Positions 56,272 to 64,000 of a stretch of DNA of 64,000 nucleotides are shown one piece after another. The first letter of the stretch is position 1. Every line of letters starts with the position of its first letter. The translations under genes and the position numbers were made by a program. The notes beneath the pieces are model-generated. The model saw only the letters and a program-made list of their open reading frames with translations. It ran no database searches and had not been told where the DNA came from. The DNA comes from Corynebacterium crudilactis (GTDB lineage: Bacteria > Actinomycetota > Actinomycetes > Mycobacteriales > Mycobacteriaceae): NCBI RefSeq assembly GCF_001643015.1, contig NZ_CP015622.1, positions 75,358 through 139,357 on the forward strand. The letters are read 5' to 3'.

Positions 56272-57120
56272 ATGGCCCACGTAATCCCCGCCACCTCACA
56301 AGAAAAGCGTCATGAACGCATTGTTTCTTATATAACTCGCCACGGATCTGCCCGTGTTGAGGCTTTGGCAGAACTATTCGAAGTCAGCGCAATGACGATC
56401 CACCGTGATCTAGAGGCATTAGCTGCGGACAATTTGGTGGAGCGTATCCGCGGAGGGGCACGCTCGGTGTCGCCGTCGATGAGCGAACTCGCGGTGGGGC
56501 AGCGCCGGCATTTGCACCGCACCACCAAGGAAGCATTGTGTGCTGCGGCTGCACGGCTGATTCCGGAAGGTGCTGTGGTGGCGATCGATGATTCCACCAC
56601 CTTGGAATCTTTGGTGGAAAAGCTTCCGCAGTGTTCCCCATCTGCGTTGATTACGCATTCTTTGAAGACGATGGCAGATCATCGCACCCGCACCGGGATG
56701 AGCGATATTCGTTTGATTGCGTGTGCTGGATTGTATTTCCCAGAGACGGATTCTTTTTTGGGTAAGTCCACGTCAGCGCAGTTAGCTGAGTTGTCTGCGG
56801 ATATTTCTTTTGTGTCTACAACGGCGGTGCGTGCAACGGGGCATATTCCTTCGTTGTTCCATCCGGATATGGAAGCCGCGGATACTAAGCGTGCTTTGAT
56901 CGGGATCGGTAGTGTGCGTGTGCTGGTGGTGGATTCCAGTAAGTTTGGGTCTGCGGGTGTGTTTAAGGTTGCGTCTGTGGACGAGTTCGATCACATCATC
57001 GTTGATCAGCAGTGCAGCCGTGAGCAGCGGGATTTGTTGCGTAATTCCCGCGCGCAAATTCATGTGATTGACCACAATGGTGAAGAAATTATGGATACCC
57101 CTACGGGAGAGGATTCTTAA
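56272..57120 (+). CDS. atlR: DeoR-family regulator of pentitol use
   Basis: A 282-residue DeoR-type repressor. The N-terminal HTH (HGSARVEALAELFEVSAMTI then HRDLEALAADNLVERIRGGA) is followed by the DeoRC sugar-phosphate-sensing domain (VVAIDDSTTLESLVEKL, STTAVRATGHI, VVDSSKFGSAGVFKVASVDE). It is divergent from rbtT-mtlD-sixA and directly upstream of xylB, which matches the C. glutamicum arabitol regulator AtlR. It probably binds the palindromes in the divergent promoter. Confidence 0.88.
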   Translation: MAHVIPATSQEKRHERIVSYITRHGSARVEALAELFEVSAMTIHRDLEALAADNLVERIRGGARSVSPSMSELAVGQRRHLHRTTKEALCAAAARLIPEGAVVAIDDSTTLESLVEKLPQCSPSALITHSLKTMADHRTRTGMSDIRLIACAGLYFPETDSFLGKSTSAQLAELSADISFVSTTAVRATGHIPSLFHPDMEAADTKRALIGIGSVRVLVVDSSKFGSAGVFKVASVDEFDHIIVDQQCSREQRDLLRNSRAQIHVIDHNGEEIMDTPTGEDS

Positions 57121-57121
57121 G

Positions 57122-58516
57122 ATGGCTCTGGTTCTTGGAATCGATAGTTCCACCCAATCTTGCAAGGCTGTGCTTGTCGACGCCGCCAGCGGCCAAGTCA
57201 TCGACGAGGGCCGCGCGAGCCACCCAAGTGGCACAGAGGTAGATCCGCAGGCGTGGATTGATGCCTTGGAAAAAGCCACTGCAGGTTTGTTGGAACGCGC
57301 TGACGCTGTCTCGATTGCTGGTCAGCAACATGGCATGGTGGCTTTGGATAGCAATGATGAAATTGTGCGCCCAGCGTTGTTGTGGAATGACACTCGTTCT
57401 GCCCAAGCTGCGCGGGATCTCAACGCAGAAATCGGTGGGGAACACGCTGCAGTTGAGGCTACTGGCAGTGCGTATGTGGCATCTTTGACGGCTACTAAAA
57501 TGCGCTGGATGCGTGATCATGAGCCAGATAATGCAGCGCGCACGGCATCGGTGATGTTGCCACATGATTTCCTCACCTGGCATTTATTGGGTCGTGGGCG
57601 CAAGGTTACAGATCATGGTGATGCTTCCGGAACTGGGTATTACAGCACTCGTGATCGTGCGTGGCGTCCTGATTTGGCCACTTTGGCGTTAGGCCATGAG
57701 ATCGTACTCCCGGAGATCTTGGCTCCTCATGCTCTTGCAGGAACCACCGCGCATGGTGTGAAAGTTGCTGCGGGAACTGGCGATAATGCGGCTGCTGCTT
57801 TGGGCTTGGACCTGCAAGAAGGCGATGTTAGCGTATCAATCGGTACCTCTGGGGTGGCTGGTATGACTGTTGCGCATAGTGTCCATGATCCTTCTGGTCT
57901 GGTGAGTGGATTTGCCGATGCTACCGGTGCGTATTTCCCTTTGGCCTGCACGCTTAATGGTGCACCGGTATTGGAATTTGGTCGACGTATTCTCGGCGTG
58001 GAGTGGGATGAATTTGATGCTCTGGCGTTGGCTGCGCAACCAGGTTCAGGTGGCGTGATTCTGCAGCCGTATCTAGATGGCGAACGCACCCCGAATCGCC
58101 CGGAAGCTCGGGGTGTGTTGGCTGGGTTGACTAGTGCGACGAGCAGGGAAGACTTTGCCCGGGCCACTGTTGAAGGGCTGTTGTGGTCGCTGGGAGATGC
58201 AGTTGATGCTTTGGTGCAGGCGACGGGTGTTCCGGTGAAAAGGATCCAGCTCATTGGCGGCGGTGGACGTTCGAAAGCGGTTCGTGAAATCGCACCTGAA
58301 ATCTTCGGACACGAGATTATGGTTCCGGAACCTGCAGAATATGTTGCTTTGGGTGCTGCTCGGCAGGCGGCGTGGGCATTGTCTGGTGAGGCAACTCCAC
58401 CACAGTGGTTGGTTCCAGGCGCGCAAGCACAAAGCGCACCCAAAAATACTGAATTGGGTGCGCGTTATGCAACGTTGCGTGAAGCCACCGAGGGGTGGTT
58501 TGCTACAAATTCCTAG
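57122..58516 (+). CDS. xylB: Xylulokinase
   Basis: A 464-residue FGGY-family kinase: [19 protein letters not shown] (phosphate 1), [13 protein letters not shown] with the catalytic region, [28 protein letters not shown] with the catalytic Asp, [11 protein letters not shown] and [14 protein letters not shown]. It phosphorylates D-xylulose to xylulose 5-phosphate. It starts 2 nt after the atlR stop. Its stop shares CTAG with the convergent panC stop. Confidence 0.93.
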   Translation: MALVLGIDSSTQSCKAVLVDAASGQVIDEGRASHPSGTEVDPQAWIDALEKATAGLLERADAVSIAGQQHGMVALDSNDEIVRPALLWNDTRSAQAARDLNAEIGGEHAAVEATGSAYVASLTATKMRWMRDHEPDNAARTASVMLPHDFLTWHLLGRGRKVTDHGDASGTGYYSTRDRAWRPDLATLALGHEIVLPEILAPHALAGTTAHGVKVAAGTGDNAAAALGLDLQEGDVSVSIGTSGVAGMTVAHSVHDPSGLVSGFADATGAYFPLACTLNGAPVLEFGRRILGVEWDEFDALALAAQPGSGGVILQPYLDGERTPNRPEARGVLAGLTSATSREDFARATVEGLLWSLGDAVDALVQATGVPVKRIQLIGGGGRSKAVREIAPEIFGHEIMVPEPAEYVALGAARQAAWALSGEATPPQWLVPGAQAQSAPKNTELGARYATLREATEGWFATNS

Positions 58517-59352
58517 AGCTCGATATTGTCGATCAGCCGGACTGGTCCTACGAAGATCGCAGCCACCACCAACGCTGGCTGGGTCAGGGCGCCGTTAATT
58601 TCTAAAGGCTCTAAGGTTGCGGGATCGACAATTTCTAGGTGATCCAAAACCACGCCATCGGTGCTGGCCAAAGTGGTGCGGGCACCATCGATATCCAGTG
58701 CTTCACCTGCTGCTTGTCGACGCTGCAACTCCACCAACACACGAGGCAACACCAGAGCTTGAGCTCGCTGCTCATCCGACAAACGCTGGTTTCGGCTAGA
58801 TTCAGCCAACCCATCGGCACCGCGAATAATTGGTACTGGACGGATCTCTACGGGGATATCAAGATCTGCAACCAAGCGCCGGATAACCGCTACTTGTTGC
58901 GCATCTTTTTGCCCAAAATAGGCACGATCAGGGCGCACCAAATTGAACAGTTTTGTCACCACGGTTGCCACACCATCAAAGTGACCAGGCCTGCTGGCTC
59001 CTTCTAATTTTGAGCCAATTGATCCAGTTCGTGCCCATACTAAAGGCAATCCACCGGGATACATTTCTTCCACACTTGGCGCGAAGACAATATCCACGCC
59101 AGCATCTTTCAAAAGGGTAAGATCAGCATCGAGTTGGCGGGGATAATTGCGGTAATCATCGCAATCGCCCAGCGCTTCAAATTGCAGCGGGTTAACAAAA
59201 ATACTAGCTACAACAATGTCGTTTTCCGCGCGGGCAGCGTGAACCAAAGAGGCATGGCCGCTGTGCAGTGCACCCATTGTGGGGACCAGCCCGATGGAGT
59301 TGGTGTGGAGGAGGGCGTCGATAAGCGCCTGCTTGGTGGTTGCTACCTGCAT
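58513..59352 (-). CDS. panC: Pantothenate synthetase
   Basis: A 279-residue enzyme that condenses pantoate and beta-alanine with ATP. The nucleotidyltransferase motif [16 protein letters not shown] contains the HxGH variant, FVNPLQF follows, and the KMSKS-like loop is [24 protein letters not shown] is the family's conserved middle block. It starts at a TAATG overlap with the panB stop. Confidence 0.95.
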   Translation of the reverse strand: MQVATTKQALIDALLHTNSIGLVPTMGALHSGHASLVHAARAENDIVVASIFVNPLQFEALGDCDDYRNYPRQLDADLTLLKDAGVDIVFAPSVEEMYPGGLPLVWARTGSIGSKLEGASRPGHFDGVATVVTKLFNLVRPDRAYFGQKDAQQVAVIRRLVADLDIPVEIRPVPIIRGADGLAESSRNQRLSDEQRAQALVLPRVLVELQRRQAAGEALDIDGARTTLASTDGVVLDHLEIVDPATLEPLEINGALTQPALVVAAIFVGPVRLIDNIEL

Positions 59353-60167
59353 TAAAAGGACTCCGCTTCGCCTGGGAAGGTGCCTGCATGGATATCGGCG
59401 ATATATGCCTGCGCGGCGGCATGCAAGGAATCGCCCAAGGTGGCGTACTCGCGGACGAACCGTGGCTTCTTACCGCGATTAAGCCCGAAGGCATCTTGCC
59501 ACACCAAAACCTGTCCATCGGTGCCATCTCCGGCACCGATTCCGATAGTTATAATGCTCAAATCCTGTGTAACTTCACGCGCCGCATCAGCTGGAACCAT
59601 CTCCAACACAACCGCAAAAGCGCCTGCCTGCTGCACCGCGCGGGCATCCGCGATGAGCTTTCCGGAACTCGCGCCACGGCCCTGAATCACATGACCACCA
59701 AGTGAATGCTCAGACTGCGGAGTATAGCCAATGTGGCCAACAACCGGGATACCAGCATCAACAATGCGACGAATCGTACCGGCCATCTCCACGCCACCCT
59801 CAATTTTCACCGCGGCAGCACCCGTCTCACGCATGACACGAATCGCAGACTCCACCGCTTGCTGCGGACTCACCTCATAAGTACCAAACGGCAAATCCAC
59901 CACCACAAGCGCACGCTTCGTAGAAATAGTGACCGCCTTGGCCAGCACGATCATCTCATCCAGGGTGATTGACAAGGTGGTATCGCGGCCTAAGACAACA
60001 TTGGCAGCGGAATCACCAACAAGGAGCATATCGATTCCGGCCTCATCAAAAATGCGCGCCGACAGCGCATCATAGCTGGTAAGAACCGAAATTTTCTGCC
60101 CATTAGCTTTAGCCTCATGGAAATGACGGGTGCGAATTTTCTGTGCATCAATGCCTGACATGGGCAT
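59352..60167 (-). CDS. panB: 3-methyl-2-oxobutanoate hydroxymethyltransferase
   Basis: A 271-residue class I-fold enzyme making ketopantoate. Metal and substrate residues are in [17 protein letters not shown] and [10 protein letters not shown], with [20 protein letters not shown] and [14 protein letters not shown] following. TATACT lies 7 nt before the second ATG (60161), so a leaderless mRNA starting at MSGIDAQ is likely; the ATG at 60167 gives the commonly annotated length. First gene of panBC. Confidence 0.95.
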   Translation of the reverse strand: MPMSGIDAQKIRTRHFHEAKANGQKISVLTSYDALSARIFDEAGIDMLLVGDSAANVVLGRDTTLSITLDEMIVLAKAVTISTKRALVVVDLPFGTYEVSPQQAVESAIRVMRETGAAAVKIEGGVEMAGTIRRIVDAGIPVVGHIGYTPQSEHSLGGHVIQGRGASSGKLIADARAVQQAGAFAVVLEMVPADAAREVTQDLSIITIGIGAGDGTDGQVLVWQDAFGLNRGKKPRFVREYATLGDSLHAAAQAYIADIHAGTFPGEAESF

Positions 60168-60222
60168 GAGTATAGATGTGCTGAGCAGCTCAGAATAAAT
60201 AAATTCGGATTTGATTCACCGT

Positions 60223-61137
60223 TTAGCGATGTTTCTCGATTAAGTGCGATAACTCTTGCTGGCCTGCGCGCAGAATTTCCAACATGGCAATAACAAAAGG
60301 AGTGCTATCGCTTCGATTGAGCGGGTGTTCAACAGTTTGAAAGGCTTTGTAATACTTGCCCACATTGCGATTAATTTCAGCGGAAAGTATGAGTGCGACA
60401 GCGGGGGACAAGACTTTGCCAAGCTGCACGCTTAAGAGATACCTCCCAACTCTGCCATTGCCATCATAAAAAGGATGAACCGTTTCAAACATGAAATGCG
60501 AGATCATGATGGTTGCAAGATCTTCTTCGGAGAAGAGATCGAGGGTTTTCTGAATGCCATCGATGATTTTAGATTCAGGGTAAAAACCGGAATGAACAGT
60601 TTTGTGATTACCATCGACAATTCGGACAGGCTCTTTTCGGAAAAACTCACCATCTAGTTCTTGGTCAGGATTTAGTTGGCCGACCATGAGGGTGTCAAAG
60701 AGTTCGCGGAGATCAGAGGGAGTGGCAGGCAGTTCGGCTGTACTGTGGGAAAGCTCGAGATAGCAGCGGAACATTTCAGAAAACCGAGCATGAGGGTTGT
60801 GCAGGGCTGCAGAAATTTCATCGTCGGAAATTGTAATTCCTTCGATTTCATTTGTTGCGATGACCTCGTTAATGACAAGTTTCTGCAGGATTTTTTCAGC
60901 CGTTTTATGTGGAAGGTTGTTCCATCTGTTCAGAAATTCAGTATTGCGAGTATTGAGTTCTGTAGTGAGCTCCCGGATCTCTGGCGTAAGGATATAAAAC
61001 AGAGGATCATTGTGAAGTGCGAAAGGGTAGTGAACCGCATCTTCTGAGTTGAGCCGTTGCTGATAAAGCTCTTCCGTGCGGGTTTTGCTTGAGGATGAGG
61101 TGGCGTGGAATTCCTGTTGGAGAGTTCTGTACTTCAT
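60223..61137 (-). CDS. Fic-family adenylyltransferase (class II)
   Basis: A 304-residue Fic protein. The active-site loop HPFYDGNGRVGRYL (residues about 217-230) matches the canonical HPFx(D/E)GNGRxxR, so AMP transfer is expected. An N-terminal ATNEIEGI fits the (S/T)xxxE(G/N) inhibitory helix; thus it is probably self-inhibited. A DUF4172-like N-terminal part precedes the core. The C-terminal part is helical with no clear HTH. No partner gene is adjacent. Target unknown. Confidence 0.9.
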   Translation of the reverse strand: MKYRTLQQEFHATSSSSKTRTEELYQQRLNSEDAVHYPFALHNDPLFYILTPEIRELTTELNTRNTEFLNRWNNLPHKTAEKILQKLVINEVIATNEIEGITISDDEISAALHNPHARFSEMFRCYLELSHSTAELPATPSDLRELFDTLMVGQLNPDQELDGEFFRKEPVRIVDGNHKTVHSGFYPESKIIDGIQKTLDLFSEEDLATIMISHFMFETVHPFYDGNGRVGRYLLSVQLGKVLSPAVALILSAEINRNVGKYYKAFQTVEHPLNRSDSTPFVIAMLEILRAGQQELSHLIEKHR

Positions 61138-61329
61138 GAGTGGGTTTTAATTTCTAGCCAGGTTTTCTAAGGAAGTAATGAGTGCAGGATATAACGCCAG
61201 GTTCGAATTAAAGCAACCTCTTAATTGAATCCGTCTACTTTCCAGGGGTTGGATCCCTTCTTGAGGGACAATATCTTTTCCATTCCGAGGGTCTTTTCTA
61301 AATTGATTATTAGTGCTTACCTTAAAGCT

Positions 61330-61349
61330 ATATCAGTTATTACTGATAT
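61330..61349 (+). promoter_or_regulatory. Palindromic operator of the toxin-antitoxin module
   Basis: ATATCAGT-TATT-ACTGATAT, perfect 8-bp arms, ends 26 nt before the toxin ATG. It is the likely binding site of the XRE antitoxin for autoregulation. Confidence 0.65.
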
Positions 61350-61375
61350 CATCTCTGGCTAGATAATCTAGTGCC

Positions 61376-61739
61376 ATGGCAAGCTGGGAAATTCGAACCG
61401 ACTTCATTGATGATTGGCTTGACTCGCTCAGTGACGAAGTTTATGACGCCGTGCTTGCCGCTATTGAGTACCTGGCTGAGCAGGGGGCTAACCTGTGGAC
61501 GTCCATTTGTTGATACCATCTCGCAATCCAGACACAAGAACATGAAAGAGCTGCGGCCTCGCGAAAAATCACTCGCTAAGAACATCAGGATCTTATTCGC
61601 TTTCGATCCTCACCGACAAGCAATTTTCTTGGTTGCTGGAGACAAGACCGGTCAATGGAATAAGTGGTACAGCAAGAACATTCCCCTAGCGGATGAACGA
61701 TTTGACCACCACCTTATGCAACTCAAGAAAGGTGACTAA
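61376..61739 (+). pseudogene. HigB/Gp49-type RelE-superfamily toxin, frameshifted
   Basis: From the ATG at 61376 the frame encodes about 40 residues of a Gp49-like toxin (MASWEIRTDFIDDWLDSLSD ... AEQGANL) and then meets a stop at 61511-61513. Skipping one base (T at 61496) continues the toxin: GRPFVDTISQSRHKNMKEL, then KNIRILFAFDPHRQAIFLVA, then GDKTGQWNKWYSKNIPLADE. The joined product would be about 120 residues, the normal size. So one extra base breaks the gene; it may be a real inactivation or a sequencing error. The antitoxin follows after 82 nt. Confidence 0.8.
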
Positions 61740-61821
61740 TAGCTACCTTTGTACAGAAACCCTGACCCACCCGCTGATCACAACAGATAACCGATTCCTC
61801 GTAGCCTTTAAGGAGAACTCC

Positions 61822-62163
61822 ATGACCTCACCCCATGACCTTCATCGACGTCGCCCCGGTAATCGCGAAAACATCGATCGGATCAAGGCCGGAATGTACG
61901 CCGACGCCAAGGCCTATCGCCTCCGCACCCTCCGCGAGGAATCTGGCCTCACTCAAGAGTCTTTGGCGAAAAAGATTGGGGTAGGACAGAACCGGATTTC
62001 CCAGATGGAGCACGGTCACCTGAGCTCAGCCCGAGTGTCTACTATTCAGAAGTATGTTGCGGCTCTCGGGGGCAGCCTCGAGCTCACTGTTAAGCGGGCT
62101 GACGGAAGCACCGTCACTCTTCCAGTTGAAGAGGAATTGGAGGGTCTGGCAGACATCAAATAA
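61822..62163 (+). CDS. XRE-type antitoxin (HigA-like)
   Basis: A 113-residue protein with a helix-turn-helix (LREESGLTQESLAKKIGVGQ then NRISQMEHG, residues about 40-68) and a C-terminal dimerisation/antitoxin segment (YVAALGGSLELTVKRADG). It should neutralise the toxin encoded upstream and repress the operon. AAGGAG precedes the ATG at 61822. It is intact while the toxin is broken. Confidence 0.87.
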   Translation: MTSPHDLHRRRPGNRENIDRIKAGMYADAKAYRLRTLREESGLTQESLAKKIGVGQNRISQMEHGHLSSARVSTIQKYVAALGGSLELTVKRADGSTVTLPVEEELEGLADIK

Positions 62164-62367
62164 TTCCTAACAGCACAGCTGGGGATGCCTTTTCAGACGA
62201 GAATTCTCTAAGAAATTGCGCAAGTTGGCGTTATAGTTGGCGGGCGGATTGTGTGTCTGAGTGGTGGATGGTTTATGCCATCTCGGATGGGCCAGTGGAT
62301 GATGATGATCGTATTCATCCAGGCGAAAACGTTTCTAGGAGTATGCCCTACTAAGAAAACCATAGAA
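62164..62367. other. Non-coding gap between antitoxin and mpg
   Basis: 204 bp between two convergent genes. I see no convincing hairpin with a T tract; a short minus-strand frame (62208-62396) overlaps mpg and lacks a start signal. Confidence 0.5.
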
Positions 62368-62940
62368 CTAGCCCTTCGGATATCCTCGACGCCCACTTAC
62401 GGTTGGATCATTCGGAATCCAGAACCTTAAAGGTGCTTCTTTATTTTTGCTAATGCCGATGCGAGGGCCACAAACCCATTTGGGCTCAGTATCGCGATCC
62501 GTGAGGAAAAATGAAGGGCCAAAAACTGAAGCATGGTTATTACTGATTTCTAGACCGAGAGCTTGTCCAAAGTTTCCCGGACCTTGCGCAAGGCGTGCGA
62601 AGGGAACGTCAGCGCCACGTCGTTCTTGGGCGGTGGACATCCCTGAAATGACCTCGCCAGCCCTTAATAAAACTCCTTGACCTGTTCCTTCTTCTCCACA
62701 CACAATATTTCCTGCGCGGTGGATTCCATAAGAAATATAGACATACATGTGTCCACCGCGACCAAACATGGCAGCATTTCTAGGAGTTTTCCCACGGTAG
62801 GTATGGGCTGCTTCATCGGTGGAGTCCAAATATGCTTCCACTTCTGTAATGCGAATACCGACACCATTATGTGTGATCGTGCACCCTAGAAGCTGTGGGG
62901 CAACGATGTCGGCTGCTTGGAGAAAATCGATGGTGGACAT
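62368..62940 (-). CDS. mpg: 3-methyladenine DNA glycosylase (AAG/MPG family)
   Basis: A 190-residue AAG-type glycosylase that removes alkylated purines. ITEVEAYLDSTDEAAHTYRG holds the catalytic Glu; RNAAMFGRGGHMYVYISYGI and GVLLRAGEVISG are the DNA-binding and active-site blocks, with LAQGPGNFGQALGL and GPRIGISKN following. The start at 62940 is supported by TAGAAT 7 nt upstream, a leaderless layout. Confidence 0.92.
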   Translation of the reverse strand: MSTIDFLQAADIVAPQLLGCTITHNGVGIRITEVEAYLDSTDEAAHTYRGKTPRNAAMFGRGGHMYVYISYGIHRAGNIVCGEEGTGQGVLLRAGEVISGMSTAQERRGADVPFARLAQGPGNFGQALGLEISNNHASVFGPSFFLTDRDTEPKWVCGPRIGISKNKEAPLRFWIPNDPTVSGRRGYPKG

Positions 62941-62947
62941 AGTGCCG

Positions 62948-63019
62948 ATTCTATGGTGATCAGCTTTAAATCCCAATGGAAAAGTTCCCCGCACATGGAA
63001 CTGCTTAGCGCTTTAAGAT
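62948..63019. promoter_or_regulatory. Divergent leaderless promoters of mpg and the HhH/DUF1801 gene
   Basis: On the minus strand TAGAAT (62953-62948) lies 7 nt before the mpg ATG. On the plus strand TAAGAT (63014-63019) lies 7 nt before the ATG at 63027. Both fit the TAnnnT-N7-ATG pattern within one 86-bp gap. Confidence 0.55.
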
Positions 63020-63026
63020 CAGTGGC

Positions 63027-63686
63027 ATGAGCACTTCTTTTGAATCCATTCCGGGAGTTAGCATCTCTGCGCGAAAAGCTTTGAGCAACGCGGGGTTTAA
63101 AGATCTGGAATCACTTGCTGGCATTAATTATGCGGAGGTGGCCAGTGTGCCTGGAATTGGCAAAAGAACATTGGAGCGTGTGCAAGCAGCATTGGTGGAA
63201 GCAGGCATGAGTTTTGGTGGTGAGATCCCTGAGGCGGAACAGCGCACCGCAACGTGGACAACACTGGAACCTCAACCGCAGAATGTTGCTGGGCAATCTG
63301 AGGTATCTCCCGAAAGTTTCATCCAGAACTTGGAAAGCCCTCGAAGAATCACTCATGGTCAGTTGTTATTAGATCTTTTCGCAAGAGTCACTGGCGAGGA
63401 TGCTTATCTATGGGGACCGTCGATTGTTGGTTTTGGGCGGGTTCATTATCGCTATGCCACAGGTAGAGAAGGGGAAAGTTTAAAAGTTGGCTTTAGTCCG
63501 AGGAAAGCAAAGATCTCGCTTTATGGACTGACTAATACTGCGGCATCTAAAGAACTTCTAAACCAACTAGGTAAGTATTCGGTCGGTGTGTCCTGCCTCT
63601 ATATCAACAAACCAGAAGATATCGATTTGCAGGTGTTGGAAGAGATGGTGCGGATTTCTTGGGAAGCAGATCCTGGTGAATGCTAA
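63027..63686 (+). CDS. Helix-hairpin-helix protein with DUF1801 (YdhG/YjbR-like) domain
   Basis: A 219-residue two-domain protein. Residues 1-55 carry two helix-hairpin-helix-like motifs (FESIPGVSISARKALSNAG and EVASVPGIGKRTLERVQAAL) of a type used for non-specific DNA binding. Residues about 100-215 form a DUF1801 domain: WGPSIVGFGRVHYRYATGRE, VGFSPRKAKISLYG and VGVSCLYINKPEDIDLQVLE. It is divergent from mpg, a repair gene, which makes a DNA-related role thinkable. Function unknown. Confidence 0.87.
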   Translation: MSTSFESIPGVSISARKALSNAGFKDLESLAGINYAEVASVPGIGKRTLERVQAALVEAGMSFGGEIPEAEQRTATWTTLEPQPQNVAGQSEVSPESFIQNLESPRRITHGQLLLDLFARVTGEDAYLWGPSIVGFGRVHYRYATGREGESLKVGFSPRKAKISLYGLTNTAASKELLNQLGKYSVGVSCLYINKPEDIDLQVLEEMVRISWEADPGEC

Positions 63687-63717
63687 ATCCGAGTCCTAAA
63701 ACACTTCAAGAAGAAAC

Positions 63718-64000
63718 TTAACAAAGTGCAGCTTCCAACTCTGCGCGGATGAAGCGTCGTGCTGCCCGCGCATCAGAACTAATTCCCGCCAGGTTGATAA
63801 AGGCATGGATTTGTCCCATGAATTCAGTAACCGTGACGGAATTTCCGGCTTCCAATAGTGCTTGGCCATATGCTCGGATTTGATGGGCTAACACGTCGCA
63901 TTCGCCATACACAATGGTAGTTGGCGGCAATCCGCTTAGATCTGGAGCTAATAATGGGGAAAGTCGTGGGTCGGTACGGTCGTGCCCATCTGCGTATTGC
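63718..64000 (-). CDS. Alpha/beta-hydrolase (HSL/esterase family IV), 3' part only
   Basis: The gene runs out of the window on its 5' side; 94 C-terminal residues are visible. DPRLSPLLAPDLSGLPPTTI is the typical region of hormone-sensitive-lipase-type esterases, with the catalytic Asp in YGECDVLAHQIRAYGQAL and the catalytic His in GQIHAFINL. The nucleophile Ser lies outside. It hydrolyses short-chain esters if like its family. Confidence 0.85.
   Translation of the reverse strand, partial: QYADGHDRTDPRLSPLLAPDLSGLPPTTIVYGECDVLAHQIRAYGQALLEAGNSVTVTEFMGQIHAFINLAGISSDARAARRFIRAELEAALC

Noticed and set aside
57727-58443. A 238-codon open frame on the minus strand inside xylB
   Set aside because: The composition is Pro/Ser/Ala-rich as expected from reading xylB backwards, and xylB motifs are all intact on the other strand.
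62208-62396. A 62-codon minus-strand frame after the antitoxin gene
   Set aside because: It overlaps the end of mpg, lacks a ribosome-binding site or leaderless -10, and shows no protein-like pattern.

Overview
The window is a piece of an actinobacterial chromosome, most likely a Corynebacterium close to C. glutamicum. The 16S and 23S sequences are corynebacterial in character and the rrn spacer carries no tRNA. Gene order also fits: urease ureABCEFGD, putA, the arabitol locus (sixA-mtlD-rbtT / atlR-xylB), panB-panC and mpg follow each other as I remember them from C. glutamicum. Many genes have leaderless starts (a TAnnnT -10 box 6-7 nt before the start codon), which is typical of this genus. 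I see no tRNA, insertion sequence, prophage or CRISPR array.

Layout. 1-5100: the 3' part of a 16S gene, spacer, 23S and 5S, closed by two strong hairpins. 5121-7776 (minus): a methyltransferase, an unknown protein and two tandem paralogous secreted proteins. 7868-8793: a sirtuin gene broken by a one-base frameshift. 8986-14469 (plus): an accessory catabolic cluster with an MHS-type transporter, two SDR dehydrogenases, a SnoaL-like protein, a KstD/fumarate-reductase-like flavoprotein and an IclR regulator; its substrate is unknown. 14460-16331 (minus): two tandem lipases/esterases. 16504-23654: a homogentisate degradation locus with homogentisate dioxygenase, fumarylacetoacetase, two copies of an unassigned protein family, a GntP-type permease and two MarR regulators.

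24045-29226 is the complete urease operon. 29243-32324 (minus) is a self-sufficient P450-reductase-ferredoxin fusion with an alpha/beta hydrolase, preceded by a twin palindromic operator. 32493-38301 (minus) holds an MFS exporter, a 925-residue helical-repeat protein and an Hsp90-like ATPase, divergent from AMP nucleosidase. Next come a PepSY-like lipoprotein, putA, an aldo/keto reductase, an AbgT-type transporter with an M20 amidohydrolase, two DUF202 membrane proteins, a GlxA/AraC-type regulator, a luciferase-like monooxygenase and a VOC protein. 52550-58516 is the pentitol locus. 58513-60167 is panB-panC. The end holds a Fic protein, a HigBA-like module with a frameshifted toxin, mpg, an HhH/DUF1801 protein and the 3' part of an esterase gene.

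The best candidates for undescribed biology are: (1) the unassigned protein encoded between hmgA and fahA, with a paralogue 4 kb away, in a locus without a recognisable glutathione-type maleylacetoacetate isomerase; (2) a shared palindromic operator, AGTTCA-TGCN-TGNANT, at hmgA, at the GntP permease and at the SDR/flavoprotein cluster, which suggests one regulon; (3) the Hsp90-like / repeat protein / exporter gene set; (4) the P450 operon with paired GTCAAT-NN-ATTGAC operators. All statements rest on reading the sequence by eye; no database search was run.
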